Translations under genes and position numbers: made by a program
Shown here: piece by piece, positions 54,782 through 64,000 of the stretch
How positions within the stretch are numbered: position 1 is the stretch's first letter
Layout: every line of letters begins with the position of its first letter
Assembly (NCBI RefSeq): GCF_014202905.1
Contig: NZ_JACHHY010000005.1
Location: 124,001 to 188,000 of the forward strand
Length of the DNA: 64,000 bases
Source: Chitinivorax tropicus
GTDB lineage: Bacteria > Pseudomonadota > Gammaproteobacteria > Burkholderiales > SCOH01
Direction of reading: 5' to 3'
The notes under the pieces: model-generated
What the model saw: only the letters and a program-made list of their open reading frames with translations
Told to the model about the DNA's origin: nothing
Databases searched by the model: none

Positions 54782-56857
54782 ATGTCAAAAAAATTCCCCA
54801 CACGGTCGGTCATTGCACTCATGGTTTCCGCCATGATGGCGCAAATTGAAATGGCGCACGCTGAGACAGCACTGCGCATATCAAACTCAACAGACCTGCC
54901 TTTTGAAGTCACGCTGCAACAAACCAGCAGCGACGCTGGCAAGGCAATGACCAATGGTGAACATTACAAACTGGTGGACGATTTGATCGAGCCCGGTCAG
55001 AACATGAATACGCAAGTCATGTGGACCAATCGCAATGTTGGGGTGAAGAACGGTGTCACATACAATTTGCGGGCGATGTTGCGTCCCTGGGGTTCGGCAT
55101 CTGATGAAATCTGGTTCAATATCAACCTGAAAGGCACAGCCAGCAACAGCAATCTGAAGACATCCGCAGGGCTTGTCCGGAAGTTCAATCAAGTGACTCA
55201 GGAGGCAGCCAGCATTGCCGAGGCTGATTCCAACTCTGTCCGCACGGTTTCATTGCAGTTGTCCAATGGCAAGCTGTATCGCATCAAGGTGCGCCAAGTG
55301 ATCAATGGCAATTATGACGATGCTTATCTGTCGATCGAAGAAGACGAACCATTCCGTTGGTTCGAGCCCAGCGCCAAAAGTGACCCGAACCGCCTGAATG
55401 TGGCCACCTGGAACGTGTGGGGGCTTTATACCTCGAAGTATGTACTGGATCGTGCCAAAAATTTCTCCAAGTACTTTGGTAGCGGAAATAGCTCGCAAGA
55501 TCCCAATATCGATGTCGTAGTGTTCACTGAAGCCTGGCGGCCTTCCAATGTCGCCAATAGCAGCTGGTCGGTGTCGAAATACATCCGCGAGTATTCCGAT
55601 CTGACCAGTTATTACGAGTTTTCAAGCCCGCAAGGCGGATCTGCCTCCCAGAATGATTCGGGTATCTTGATCGGTGTTCGCAGAAATGCTGGTATCCACA
55701 GCTTCAAGCTGGAAGGTTTCAGGCTGTTCAAAGATGCAGCAGGTTTTGACAAGTACGCTGACAAGGGGTTTGTGCACTGCTCATTCATCAAAGCAGGTCA
55801 GAAATACAACGTCATCGGCACCCATACCCAGGCATTTGCGGAGCCTGATATCCGTAGGAAACAGTTCCAGCAGATCATTGAATACTACGATCAGCAGCCT
55901 ACCGATCGTAAGCAAGAACGCTGGATTCTGGCGGGGGATCTGAACGTCAACTACCCAGACAAGGCTGAACAGGTCAATGAGTACAATATGATGCTCAATA
56001 CACTGCGCGTCAGTGATTACACAGGCTCATATACCTACAAGCAACTCAACAATCGCAGACCTTCTCTCGGCCCTGGCTTTACCTATGAAGTAGTCAACAA
56101 TACCTGGAACTACGAAGGTGGTCCTGAATACCTTGATTACATCTTCGCCGGTCTGGGTGGATCACCGGCGCCCATCTCGCAAATCCCGCGTATCCTCACC
56201 CCGCGCGTCCACATGATCAGCACATCCACGGGTGCATGGGGCACGGATGTGGCCCGGGCCGAGGCGGATGAGTGGCGGTTGTTCCTTGATGATTTGTCTG
56301 ATCACTATCCGGTATTGAGTAAGCTCCGTTGGGGTGCGGATACACCAGATACTCGTGAATTTGGTGAGAAAGAGTTCTACATCGTCCCACTGATCAACCA
56401 CAATCTGGCGCTTGGTATTCCGCATCACTCACCACAGCAGCCAAGTGGCTTTGATCGGATCGTCACCTTGCCGATCACCAATGCGACACGAGTGAAGATT
56501 CGCCCAAGCCGCACCAGAGGCCAGCAGGTCATTGAAGTATCAAGTGACAATCCAGCCAATCGATACCGTTTGACAGATGACGGTAAAGGATCGCTGAAAT
56601 TTGCCCCAGCAAGTGATTGCACATGTCAGGATTACAAAATCTCCTATGACACCGCTGCACATGGTGGCCTGTTGCTTGAAAATGCTGCCTCCGGGCGGGT
56701 GGTTGACATCAAAGGCCCTATCCCGAATCGAGGCAATATCAAAGCTTGGCAGCCTGTCGAAACCTGGACAAAAGAGGGTTTGCCTCGCCTGAATCAGCGA
56801 TTTGAATTGATCAGCGTGGAAGATGCCCGCCACATTTATGGCCCGGGTGTCAGATAA
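54782..56857 (+). CDS. Secreted sphingomyelinase-like phosphodiesterase, three domains
   Basis: 691 residues with a signal peptide ending EMAHA near residue 27. Domain 1 (about 28-195) is a beta sandwich of unknown family. Domain 2 (about 205-515) is a DNase I-fold phosphodiesterase with all key residues of bacterial neutral sphingomyelinases: LNVATWNVWG, VVVFTEAW (Glu), IGTHTQAFAEPD (His), LAGDLNVNYPD (Asp, Asn) and LSDHYPVLS (His). Domain 3 (about 530-691) is beta-rich, possibly lectin-like, with GGLLLENAASGRVVDIKGPIP. It should cleave sphingomyelin or related lipids outside the cell and could reach the medium through type II secretion. It has its own terminator. Confidence 0.85.
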   Translation: MSKKFPTRSVIALMVSAMMAQIEMAHAETALRISNSTDLPFEVTLQQTSSDAGKAMTNGEHYKLVDDLIEPGQNMNTQVMWTNRNVGVKNGVTYNLRAMLRPWGSASDEIWFNINLKGTASNSNLKTSAGLVRKFNQVTQEAASIAEADSNSVRTVSLQLSNGKLYRIKVRQVINGNYDDAYLSIEEDEPFRWFEPSAKSDPNRLNVATWNVWGLYTSKYVLDRAKNFSKYFGSGNSSQDPNIDVVVFTEAWRPSNVANSSWSVSKYIREYSDLTSYYEFSSPQGGSASQNDSGILIGVRRNAGIHSFKLEGFRLFKDAAGFDKYADKGFVHCSFIKAGQKYNVIGTHTQAFAEPDIRRKQFQQIIEYYDQQPTDRKQERWILAGDLNVNYPDKAEQVNEYNMMLNTLRVSDYTGSYTYKQLNNRRPSLGPGFTYEVVNNTWNYEGGPEYLDYIFAGLGGSPAPISQIPRILTPRVHMISTSTGAWGTDVARAEADEWRLFLDDLSDHYPVLSKLRWGADTPDTREFGEKEFYIVPLINHNLALGIPHHSPQQPSGFDRIVTLPITNATRVKIRPSRTRGQQVIEVSSDNPANRYRLTDDGKGSLKFAPASDCTCQDYKISYDTAAHGGLLLENAASGRVVDIKGPIPNRGNIKAWQPVETWTKEGLPRLNQRFELISVEDARHIYGPGVR

Positions 56858-56884
56858 CCCGGCCAGTACCATATGGCGATCCAG

Positions 56885-56918
56885 CAACACCCTGCCAGAA
56901 TAGGCAGGGTGTTGTTTT
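56885..56918 (+). terminator. Rho-independent terminator after the sphingomyelinase-like gene
   Basis: CAACACCCTGCC / GGCAGGGTGTTG, loop AGAATA, then TTTT. A 12-base perfect stem. Confidence 0.92.
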
Positions 56919-57307
56919 ATCAGCAGCCTGAATCATGTGGTAAGAGATATTTCAGTCTGCAATCATCGCATCAAAACCACCCACTTGCTCAGGCCCTATC
57001 CTTGGCCATTTCTGCGGTGATCATTGTGCTTGGCAAGTGCGCTTACTCCACCTCAATTTGAGACACTGTCAGCCCTGCCGCATCCCAACTTCTCGACGGA
57101 ATCGATAGGTCGTTTGAAATAGACCAGCCCTGAAACCGATATCGGCAGGTGATGCCTACAGGGGTCAGAGCATTGAGTCGCAACAAAAGCCCTGCTATTC
57201 GGTCATACCCCCTGGCGTGTATATTCTCCAACTGATCCAGAGATCGTCACTCGTCACTGTAGTGGGTGCCGTGGCGTGGCTTACCAGTTTTGTTTTGAAA
57301 GCGCGAT
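56919..57307. other. Gene-free region before the HAD gene
   Basis: About 390 bases. Open frames are short and featureless. No hairpin of note. Confidence 0.4.
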
Positions 57308-57991
57308 ATGAAGTTGATCATGTTTGATGTCGATGGAACTTTGGTCGACTCATTGCACTATGATGGGGCATTGTTCTGTCAAGCGGTCCATGAGGTGCTG
57401 GGGATCGCAGAAATTGATCCGGACTGGCGTAACTATACGCACGTGACATCCTCCGGTATCCTTGAGGAAATCGTCTGGCGTGCGAAAGATCGTTCCGTGC
57501 GGGCTGATGAGGCCGTGGCAGTTCAGCGTCGGTTTGGCTTGCTGATGCGACAGCAACACGAGGCCAAACCCGACCAAGCGCAGGCATTGCCAGGTGCATT
57601 GGCGCTGTTCAATGCGCTTCGGCAAACTGCTGGCGTGGCGGTGGCGATTGCCACGGGTGGCTGGGGGCCTGAGGCCCGATTGAAACTGCAAGTTGCGGGA
57701 TACCCGATCGATGGCGTCCCATTTGCAGCGGCTTGTGAGGCCATCTCGCGGCAGGACATCATGCGTCTTGCGCTGGCGCGTGCTAAAACGTCATGTGGCG
57801 TAAGCGAGTTTGCCGAGATTGCCTATGTGGGTGATGGGCACTGGGATCAAGTCGCGACACGGGCATTGGGATGGCGTTTCATCGGCATCGGGGCGACATT
57901 ACGGCACCAGATCAAGCAAGACGAGTTGTGGTGGCTGACACCGCCATCGGCTCAAGACATATTGAACGGTTTGCAATGGTCCATCACGTGA
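57308..57991 (+). CDS. HAD-superfamily phosphatase, phosphoglycolate-phosphatase-like
   Basis: 227 residues. Motif I is FDVDGTLVDS at the start, motif II lies in AIATGGWGPEARLKL, and YVGDGHWDQVATRALGWRFIGIG supplies the acidic motif IV. The helical cap follows residue 15. The GTLVDS start and overall length match phosphoglycolate phosphatases and related beta-phosphoglucomutase-like enzymes; substrate not assignable. It lies 50 bases upstream of alaS on the same strand, probably co-transcribed. Confidence 0.88.
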   Translation: MKLIMFDVDGTLVDSLHYDGALFCQAVHEVLGIAEIDPDWRNYTHVTSSGILEEIVWRAKDRSVRADEAVAVQRRFGLLMRQQHEAKPDQAQALPGALALFNALRQTAGVAVAIATGGWGPEARLKLQVAGYPIDGVPFAAACEAISRQDIMRLALARAKTSCGVSEFAEIAYVGDGHWDQVATRALGWRFIGIGATLRHQIKQDELWWLTPPSAQDILNGLQWSIT

Positions 57992-58041
57992 TGGCCTTGA
58001 CGAATCGATTGAAAGATACAGAACGATAAGGTTTGAACAGG

Positions 58042-60669
58042 ATGAAATCCGCAGAAATCCGACAGAAATTCCTCGACTTCTTCGCCTCCAAAGGCCATCA
58101 GGTCGTGTCCTCTTCCAGCCTGGTGCCGGGCGACGACCCCACCCTCTTGTTTACCAACGCAGGGATGAACCAGTTCAAGGACGTATTTCTGGGGCTGGAT
58201 AAACGGAGCTACACACGGGCGGCAACTTCGCAGAAATGCGTTCGCGCGGGTGGCAAACACAATGATCTGGAAAATGTCGGTTACACCGCTCGCCACCATA
58301 CCTTCTTCGAAATGCTGGGGAATTTCAGCTTCGGTGACTATTTCAAGCGTGATGCCATTGCTTATGCCTGGGAATTCCTGACTTCGCCACAATGGCTGAA
58401 TCTGCCCAAGGAAAAGTTGTGGGTCACCGTCTATGCCACAGACGACGAAGCCTACGATATCTGGCATAAAGAAGTCGGCATCCCGGCTGAGCGCATGGTG
58501 CGCATCGGTGATAACAAGGGGGCGCCTTATGCCTCCGATAACTTCTGGACAATGGGTGATACAGGCCCGTGTGGCCCCTGTACCGAGATTTTCTATGATC
58601 ATGGTGCGGATATCTGGGGGGGGCCACCTGGGTCGGCAGAGGAAGACGGTGATCGCTACATTGAGATCTGGAACAACGTATTCATGCAGTTCAATCGGGA
58701 CGAGAGCGGCACGTTGCACCCGCTGCCCAAGCCATCGGTTGATACAGGTATGGGTCTGGAGCGCATTTCGGCGGTTCTGCAGCATGTGCATTCCAATTAC
58801 GAAATCGACCTGTTCCAGAGCCTGATTGATGCAGCACAGCGTGCGACCGGTGCTGCGGATCGCAACAGCCCGTCGCTGAACGTGATTGCCGATCACATCC
58901 GTGCCTGCTCCTTCCTGGTCGCGGATGGCGTCATGCCATCCAACGATGGCCGTGGCTATGTGCTGCGGCGCATCATTCGACGTGCCATTCGTCATGGTTA
59001 CAAGCTGGGTCAAAAGGGCTTGTTCTTCCACAAACTGGTGCCAACCCTGGTTGAAGTCATGGGTGATGCATACCCTGAGTTGAAAGCCGAGCAGGAGCGC
59101 ATCGCTGCTGCGCTGAAGCTGGAGGAAGAGCAGTTCGCCAAGACATTGGAAAACGGCATGGGCTTGTTGGAATCCGCCTTGGCGGATGGCAGCAAGACAT
59201 TGGCTGGTGAGGTGGCATTCAAACTCTACGACACCTTCGGCTTCCCCGTCGATCTGACCAATGACATCTGCCGTGAGCGCGAGGTGGTCGTGGATATGGC
59301 GGGCTTCGAGCGGGAAATGGAGAAGCAACGCGAGCAGTCCCGTGAAAGCAATGTATTCAAGATGGCAGGCCGTGTCAGCTATGAAGGCAGTGACACCTGC
59401 TTTGAGGGTTACCTGAAGAGCAGTGTCGATGCCAAAGTATTGGCACTGTACAAGCAGGGCGAGCCGGTCGAGCAATTGTCGGTCGGTGATGAGGGCATCG
59501 TGGTGCTCGACAACACACCTTTCTATGCCGAGGGTGGTGGTCAGGTCGGGGATGTGGGAGAGATTTCCGCAACCGGTGGGTTGGATGCGTTGTTTGATGT
59601 GGCGGACACCCAGAAAGTCAAAGCCACCGTGTTCGGCCACCATGGCCGTTTGACGCGCGGTGCGTTGAAGGTTGGGGAGGCCGTGCAGGCTACCATTGAT
59701 CTGCACAAGCGACTGGCAACTGCGCGCAACCACTCAGCGACCCACCTGTTGCACGCAGCATTGCGAGAGGTATTGGGCAAGCATGTGGCGCAGAAGGGTT
59801 CGTTGGTGAACCATGAGCGTACCCGTTTCGACTTTGCCCATACGCAGGCGGTAACGCCGGCTGAAATCGCCAAAATCGAAGCAGTGGTCAACCATGTCGT
59901 GGCGGCGAATTACGACGTGACCGCGTCATTGATGTCCTACGATGATGCGATTCGTACCGGCGCCATGGCGTTGTTTGGTGAAAAGTATGGCGACGAAGTG
60001 CGCGTGCTGAAGATGGGCAACTTCTCGACTGAGTTGTGTGGTGGCACGCATGTGCATCGCACTGGCGATATCGGCTTCTTCAAGATCGTGGCCGAGGGCG
60101 GCGTGGCAGCAGGGGTGCGGCGGATTGAAGCGGTGACGGGTGAGGGTGCACTGGCTTATGTCCAGGCGCAGGAGTCTCAGATCAAGGAGGCCGCCGCATT
60201 GTTGAAGGCTCAACCAGCCGAATTGCTGGGTAAGATTGGTCAGATACAAGAGAGTGTCAAATCACTGGAGAAGGAGCTGGCCAAGCTGAAAGGCAAGCTG
60301 GCATCCAGCCAGGGCGATGAGCTGGTAGCGCAGGCCAAGGATATCCAGGGGCTGAAAGTGCTGGCAGCCAATATCGAGGGGGCCGACAACAATACCCTGC
60401 GTGAGATGATGGATAAGCTCAAGGACAAACTGGGCTCTGCTGCCATTGTGCTGTCCACCGTCAACGATGGCAAAGTCGCCTTGGTGGCAGGGGTGACGGC
60501 AGATGCCACCAGCAAGGTCAAGGCGGGTGAGCTGGTCAATTTTGTTGCCCAGCAGGTCGGCGGCAAGGGCGGAGGTCGCCCCGATATGGCGCAAGCTGGC
60601 GGCACCCAGCCAAGCGGGCTGCCTGCGGCCCTGGCAGGGGTGGCGGACTGGATTGCAGGTAAGCTGTAA
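58042..60669 (+). CDS. alaS: Alanyl-tRNA synthetase
   Basis: 875 residues from ATG at 58042 ([19 protein letters not shown]); a TTG nine bases upstream is less likely. The class II catalytic core contains [32 protein letters not shown], and [10 protein letters not shown]. The editing domain has [14 protein letters not shown] and [13 protein letters not shown], the Zn-binding HxxxH and CxxxH. The C-terminal oligomerisation region ends [10 protein letters not shown]. All is as expected for a housekeeping enzyme. A T-rich terminator follows. Confidence 0.99.
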   Translation: MKSAEIRQKFLDFFASKGHQVVSSSSLVPGDDPTLLFTNAGMNQFKDVFLGLDKRSYTRAATSQKCVRAGGKHNDLENVGYTARHHTFFEMLGNFSFGDYFKRDAIAYAWEFLTSPQWLNLPKEKLWVTVYATDDEAYDIWHKEVGIPAERMVRIGDNKGAPYASDNFWTMGDTGPCGPCTEIFYDHGADIWGGPPGSAEEDGDRYIEIWNNVFMQFNRDESGTLHPLPKPSVDTGMGLERISAVLQHVHSNYEIDLFQSLIDAAQRATGAADRNSPSLNVIADHIRACSFLVADGVMPSNDGRGYVLRRIIRRAIRHGYKLGQKGLFFHKLVPTLVEVMGDAYPELKAEQERIAAALKLEEEQFAKTLENGMGLLESALADGSKTLAGEVAFKLYDTFGFPVDLTNDICREREVVVDMAGFEREMEKQREQSRESNVFKMAGRVSYEGSDTCFEGYLKSSVDAKVLALYKQGEPVEQLSVGDEGIVVLDNTPFYAEGGGQVGDVGEISATGGLDALFDVADTQKVKATVFGHHGRLTRGALKVGEAVQATIDLHKRLATARNHSATHLLHAALREVLGKHVAQKGSLVNHERTRFDFAHTQAVTPAEIAKIEAVVNHVVAANYDVTASLMSYDDAIRTGAMALFGEKYGDEVRVLKMGNFSTELCGGTHVHRTGDIGFFKIVAEGGVAAGVRRIEAVTGEGALAYVQAQESQIKEAAALLKAQPAELLGKIGQIQESVKSLEKELAKLKGKLASSQGDELVAQAKDIQGLKVLAANIEGADNNTLREMMDKLKDKLGSAAIVLSTVNDGKVALVAGVTADATSKVKAGELVNFVAQQVGGKGGGRPDMAQAGGTQPSGLPAALAGVADWIAGKL

Positions 60670-60685
60670 ATCATTGAAAGAAGAG

Positions 60686-60718
60686 AAAATGGCTGGCGGA
60701 AGCTGGCCATTTTTTTTG
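60686..60718 (+). terminator. alaS terminator
   Basis: AAAATGGC pairs with GCCATTTT and the stem is followed by a run of eight T. Confidence 0.85.
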
Positions 60719-60906
60719 ATGGCCGCGGTCTCGTCGCTCAGGCTTTGTTGCCGCTTTGCATGATCTGGCGCGGGTTGTAACGTCGTGCCTACATAACCGC
60801 CCTAATACTATTTGCGTCAAAGCGTATTTTTGGTGATAACAATAGCGTTCTCGATGTTAAAGTAACGTTGTCATGCCATTTTGCTATTCCATTTGATGAG
60901 GACACG

Positions 60907-63900
60907 TTGAATCGTCCCGACCAACTCAATTCACGAGTCGTAACCGTTGTATTCGGTTTGCTGGTGCTGTTCTTCTTTGCCGCACTGTCCGGCTGGATCT
61001 ATCTGTCGATGGATATCATGCGGACCACGCGTGAGACAGATGGCCTTGCTGGTTTGCCCAATCTGATCTCTGCTGCTGCGGGTTTCACCATCGCAGGGGT
61101 GTTGTTGCTACTGCTGTCTTTCCGGCTGCGCCGCACCGGCTACACCCTTCGGCAGCGGGACGCCGAGTTACGTGCAGTCTTCGATTTTTCAAGCAATGCC
61201 ATCGCGGTATTGATCGATGGGAAAGTGGATCGCGCCAATCCAGCGTTTCTCCAGATATTCGGCTTCAGTCAAGTGGATGAGCCCTTGGGCAGGTCTTTTG
61301 CAACACTACTGGCTGAATCGGATCGAAGCGTCCTACATACCTATATGCAATCCATCTTCAACGGCACAATGGCCTCGACACCCTTGGTGGTGGCGGCGTA
61401 CAGACGTGATGGGCAGCCGTTTCAAGCGCAGTTGCATGCCAAGCGATTGCCAGGGATGGATGCAAGCGGGGTGTTGATCTGGGTGAGCGATATCACCGAG
61501 CGACTTGAATATGAGGCCCAATTACAACGATCTGCGGCCTATTATCAAGCCTTGTTCGATGATAACCCACACATGATGTGTGTATATGAGCGCAAGTCGA
61601 ACCGCATCCTGGCCATCAATCATGCCATGTTGAAGCGCTATGGCTACCATGCCAGCGAGCTGGTCTCCAGCACATTGGATCAGGTGATCGTTGAGCATAT
61701 GCTGCCCAATCTGCACAAGATCCAGGCATCGGAATCCACGGACGGCGTCGCATTGGGCATTTGGGAGACACGCAGCAAGTCGGGTGAGCTGATTCTGGTG
61801 GATGTCTTCAGCCATGCTGTGGAATACGGCGAATCGCCGGCCAGGCTGATCATTGCTGATGATGTGACGGAAAAGGTTCATGCCCAGCATCAGCTGGACA
61901 TCAGTACCGCACGACTGAGCCGATTGTTTGCTTCCAATTTATTGGGTATTGCCTTTGTGTCGGCCAATGGTTTTCTGACGGAGGCAAACGACACGTTTCT
62001 GGAGTTGGCGGACCGTCAGCGCACTATGCTCACAGAAGACGGTATTGCCTGGCAGGACGTGTTACAGAGCGTACAGACGGCGTGGGAAGATACGATTGAC
62101 GCAAAGGGGCATTCCCGCCCTTTCGAAGCCCATCTCAAGCACCGGGATGGCAGCGAGCATGCCGTGCTTGCCGGGCGCGCGGCGCTGCCCAATGGTGAAA
62201 GCATTCTGTTCATTGTGGACATTGCGGATCTGAAGCAGGCCCAGGCTGCGTTGAATGAGAGCGAACAACTGTACCGGCGCCTGTTTGATACTGCACCCGT
62301 GTCATTGTGGGAAGAAGACTTTTCAGAGGCATTGGGCTACTTGCGAACAGTGCTCAAGCAGCACCCGCACACCGCCGCCGAGGCGCTGCTGGATGACCCG
62401 CAGGTTCGGCAGGCATTTGTCGAGCGCATCAAGTTGCACAATGTCAACCAGACCGCACTGGATGTGTTCGGCGCACAAACCAAGCATGCATTGCTCGACC
62501 ATTTCCGGCAGATTCTGACTGAGGAGGCCAAGCACGATCTCGCCAGAATCGGCTGTGCGATCTTGCGCAACGAAACCGCCACCTATACCGAGACGGAATA
62601 CCGCGCCTTGGATGGCCGCCGTATCCAGGTGGGGATCAGCTGGGGCCTTGGTCAGACAGGCGCGCAAAGCCATGTTCTGGCGGCCATCAACGATATCACC
62701 GCAACCAAGCAGGCCACCGAGCAGCTCAGCAAGCTGTCCCTGGCGGTGGAGCAGAGCGGCAACATGGTCATCATCACCGATGCGCAAGGTGAGATCGAAT
62801 ACGTCAACCCCAAATTCTGCCTGACCAGCGGCTTTGCCGTAGATGACGTGGTGGGCAAGAACCTGCAGACGCTGGATACGGAACAAGGCTCGCACGAAGC
62901 ATTCCAGGGTATGTTGCGGGACATGCTGGGCGGCAGGGAATGGCATGGCGAGATCAACTACCGTCGTAAAAACGGCGAACAGTATTGGTGCCTGCAGACC
63001 CTGGCACCGGTGCGCAATGCATCGGGGCGGATAACGCACTTTGTGGTGGTGGCAGAAGACATCAGCGAGCGGAAATTTGCAGAAAGCACCATCCGGCATC
63101 TGGCATTCTATGATGCCTTGACTGAGCTGCCCAACCGGCGATTGTTCCGTGATCGGCTGGAGTTGTTGGCCACGGCCAATGAGCGGGAAGGTGCGTCATT
63201 TGGCGTGCTGTATATGGATCTGGATCGTTTCAAGACGGTCAATGACACCTTGGGGCACGGCATTGGCGATCAGCTCCTGCAAGATGTCGCCCGGCACATG
63301 CAACAAGTATTGCGGCGTGGCGATACCCTTGCCCGGCTTGGTGGGGACGAATTCGCATTGATTGTGCCAGACACACCCAGTGCCGATTTTCTCTCGCACA
63401 TTGCGGAGAAACTCCAAAACGCCATCCGTAAACCAATCGAAATCGACGGCCATCATCTCTTTGTCGGCGTCAGCATTGGCATCGCTATGTTCCCGAATGA
63501 TGCCTCAGACGTAGACACCTTGCTGCGTAATGCCGATGTGGCCCTGTATCGCGCCAAAGAGCTGGGCCGCGATAATTTCCAGTTCTATCACCCGGAGATG
63601 AATGCGCGTGCGATGGAGCGCCTGGTGCTGGAGGCACGCCTACGCGGGGCGATTGATCGCAATGAATTCATCGTCTATTACCAGCCGCAGGTCAATCTGG
63701 ATACGAGGCAGATTGTCGGGCTGGAGGCATTGGTGCGCTGGCAGTCACCCGAGTTGGGGCTGGTTTCACCAGCTGAATTCATCCCTCTTGCAGAAGAAAC
63801 CGGCATGATCGTGCCCATTGGCGAATGGGTACTGCGTACTGCCTGCCAGCAGATGCGGCAATGGCAGTTGGCTGGCATTACCCCGGTTTGCGTGGCGGTC

Positions 63901-64000
63901 AACCTGTCCGCCCGTCAGTTCCACCTGAAAGACGTCGATAGCGTGATCATGGAAACGCTACGGGAAACAGGTCTATGTCCATCGCTGCTCGATATCGAAA
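60907..64000 (+). CDS. Multi-PAS GGDEF-EAL signalling protein, 3' end outside window
   Basis: At least 1031 residues, open to the window end. Start taken as TTG at 60907 with GAGGA upstream. Two membrane helices lie near residues 12-32 and 55-75, so there is a short periplasmic loop. Then come about five PAS-like domains, each introduced by wording such as LRAVFDFSSNAIAVL, YYQALFDDNPHMMCVY, LSRLFASNLLGIAFV, YRRLFDTAPVSLWEE and LSLAVEQSGNMVIITD. The GGDEF domain has intact GGDEF at 812-816 with an RRGD inhibitory site before it. The EAL domain starts with GLEALVRW (EAL at 940-942) and keeps NLSARQF. Both synthesis and breakdown of cyclic-di-GMP are possible. Confidence 0.93.
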   Translation, partial: MNRPDQLNSRVVTVVFGLLVLFFFAALSGWIYLSMDIMRTTRETDGLAGLPNLISAAAGFTIAGVLLLLLSFRLRRTGYTLRQRDAELRAVFDFSSNAIAVLIDGKVDRANPAFLQIFGFSQVDEPLGRSFATLLAESDRSVLHTYMQSIFNGTMASTPLVVAAYRRDGQPFQAQLHAKRLPGMDASGVLIWVSDITERLEYEAQLQRSAAYYQALFDDNPHMMCVYERKSNRILAINHAMLKRYGYHASELVSSTLDQVIVEHMLPNLHKIQASESTDGVALGIWETRSKSGELILVDVFSHAVEYGESPARLIIADDVTEKVHAQHQLDISTARLSRLFASNLLGIAFVSANGFLTEANDTFLELADRQRTMLTEDGIAWQDVLQSVQTAWEDTIDAKGHSRPFEAHLKHRDGSEHAVLAGRAALPNGESILFIVDIADLKQAQAALNESEQLYRRLFDTAPVSLWEEDFSEALGYLRTVLKQHPHTAAEALLDDPQVRQAFVERIKLHNVNQTALDVFGAQTKHALLDHFRQILTEEAKHDLARIGCAILRNETATYTETEYRALDGRRIQVGISWGLGQTGAQSHVLAAINDITATKQATEQLSKLSLAVEQSGNMVIITDAQGEIEYVNPKFCLTSGFAVDDVVGKNLQTLDTEQGSHEAFQGMLRDMLGGREWHGEINYRRKNGEQYWCLQTLAPVRNASGRITHFVVVAEDISERKFAESTIRHLAFYDALTELPNRRLFRDRLELLATANEREGASFGVLYMDLDRFKTVNDTLGHGIGDQLLQDVARHMQQVLRRGDTLARLGGDEFALIVPDTPSADFLSHIAEKLQNAIRKPIEIDGHHLFVGVSIGIAMFPNDASDVDTLLRNADVALYRAKELGRDNFQFYHPEMNARAMERLVLEARLRGAIDRNEFIVYYQPQVNLDTRQIVGLEALVRWQSPELGLVSPAEFIPLAEETGMIVPIGEWVLRTACQQMRQWQLAGITPVCVAVNLSARQFHLKDVDSVIMETLRETGLCPSLLDIE

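Noticed and set aside
57952-59733. 593-codon frame antisense to alaS
   Set aside because: It is a shadow of the alaS codon pattern; the plus-strand alaS has every family motif. Long antisense frames are common in GC-rich genes.
62323-63099. 258-codon frame antisense to the GGDEF-EAL gene
   Set aside because: The PAS/GGDEF reading on the plus strand is unambiguous.

Overview
The window reads as chromosomal DNA of a betaproteobacterium, most likely near Neisseriales or Burkholderiales. This is an inference from family content and style: UbiC/UbiA, RmuC, a class I PHA synthase, a MocR/DUF2917 divergent pair, a LexA box of the CTGT-N8-ACAG type and moderately high GC. No rRNA gene, CRISPR array, prophage or intact insertion sequence is visible. 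The only transposase trace is a decayed IS481-type fragment near the left end.

Layout. 0-3.4 kb: end of a PDZ serine protease, the IS481 remnant, a beta-lactamase-fold lipoprotein, a TfoX-like protein and metF. 4.2-6.6 kb: an unusual two-domain periplasmic binding protein followed by a porin. 7-11 kb: acetoacetate decarboxylase-like, dienelactone hydrolase-like, PEBP-like and FimV-like proteins. 11.2-12.7 kb: ubiCA. 13-17 kb: small envelope proteins, a solute-binding protein, a membrane hydrolase and fbp. 17.1-20.3 kb: two large tandem proteins, each with a PilZ-type motif. 20.4-23.9 kb: an EF-G paralogue divergent from a MurA paralogue. 24-26.5 kb: a zinc-ribbon protein and phaC. 26.6-28.7 kb: a decayed patch with one frameshifted and one nonsense-interrupted gene. 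28.7-31.3 kb: a CPA2/Kef antiporter and a TetR regulator. 32-38.7 kb: gspFGHIJKLMN, the pseudopilus and inner-membrane part of a type II secretion system, without gspC, gspD or gspE nearby. 38.8-43.1 kb: a mutarotase, an HPt/HD-GYP protein, DUF2917 and a MocR-type regulator. 43.5-45.5 kb: recA-recX plus an exported protein behind an SOS promoter. 45.6-50 kb: DUF599, a solute-binding protein, rmuC and folD. 50.1-50.5 kb: a tRNA Pro-Arg-His operon with clear promoter and terminator. 50.8-54.2 kb: a metallo-beta-lactamase-like lipoprotein, a YheT hydrolase and phosphomannomutase. 54.8-58 kb: a secreted sphingomyelinase-like enzyme and a HAD phosphatase. 58-64 kb: alaS and a multi-PAS GGDEF-EAL protein cut by the window end.

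Themes. Cyclic-di-GMP and surface behaviour recur: the PilZ-motif pair, HPt/HD-GYP, GGDEF-EAL and FimV-like proteins. Protein export also recurs: T2SS genes are present, and the sphingomyelinase-like exoenzyme would be a plausible T2SS substrate, though nothing here proves it. Three lone amino-acid-type solute-binding proteins occur without transporter genes. The strongest candidates for something undescribed are the tandem PilZ-motif pair, the fused binding protein with its porin, the degenerate HPt/HD-GYP protein, and the paired paralogues of two antibiotic targets (MurA and EF-G).
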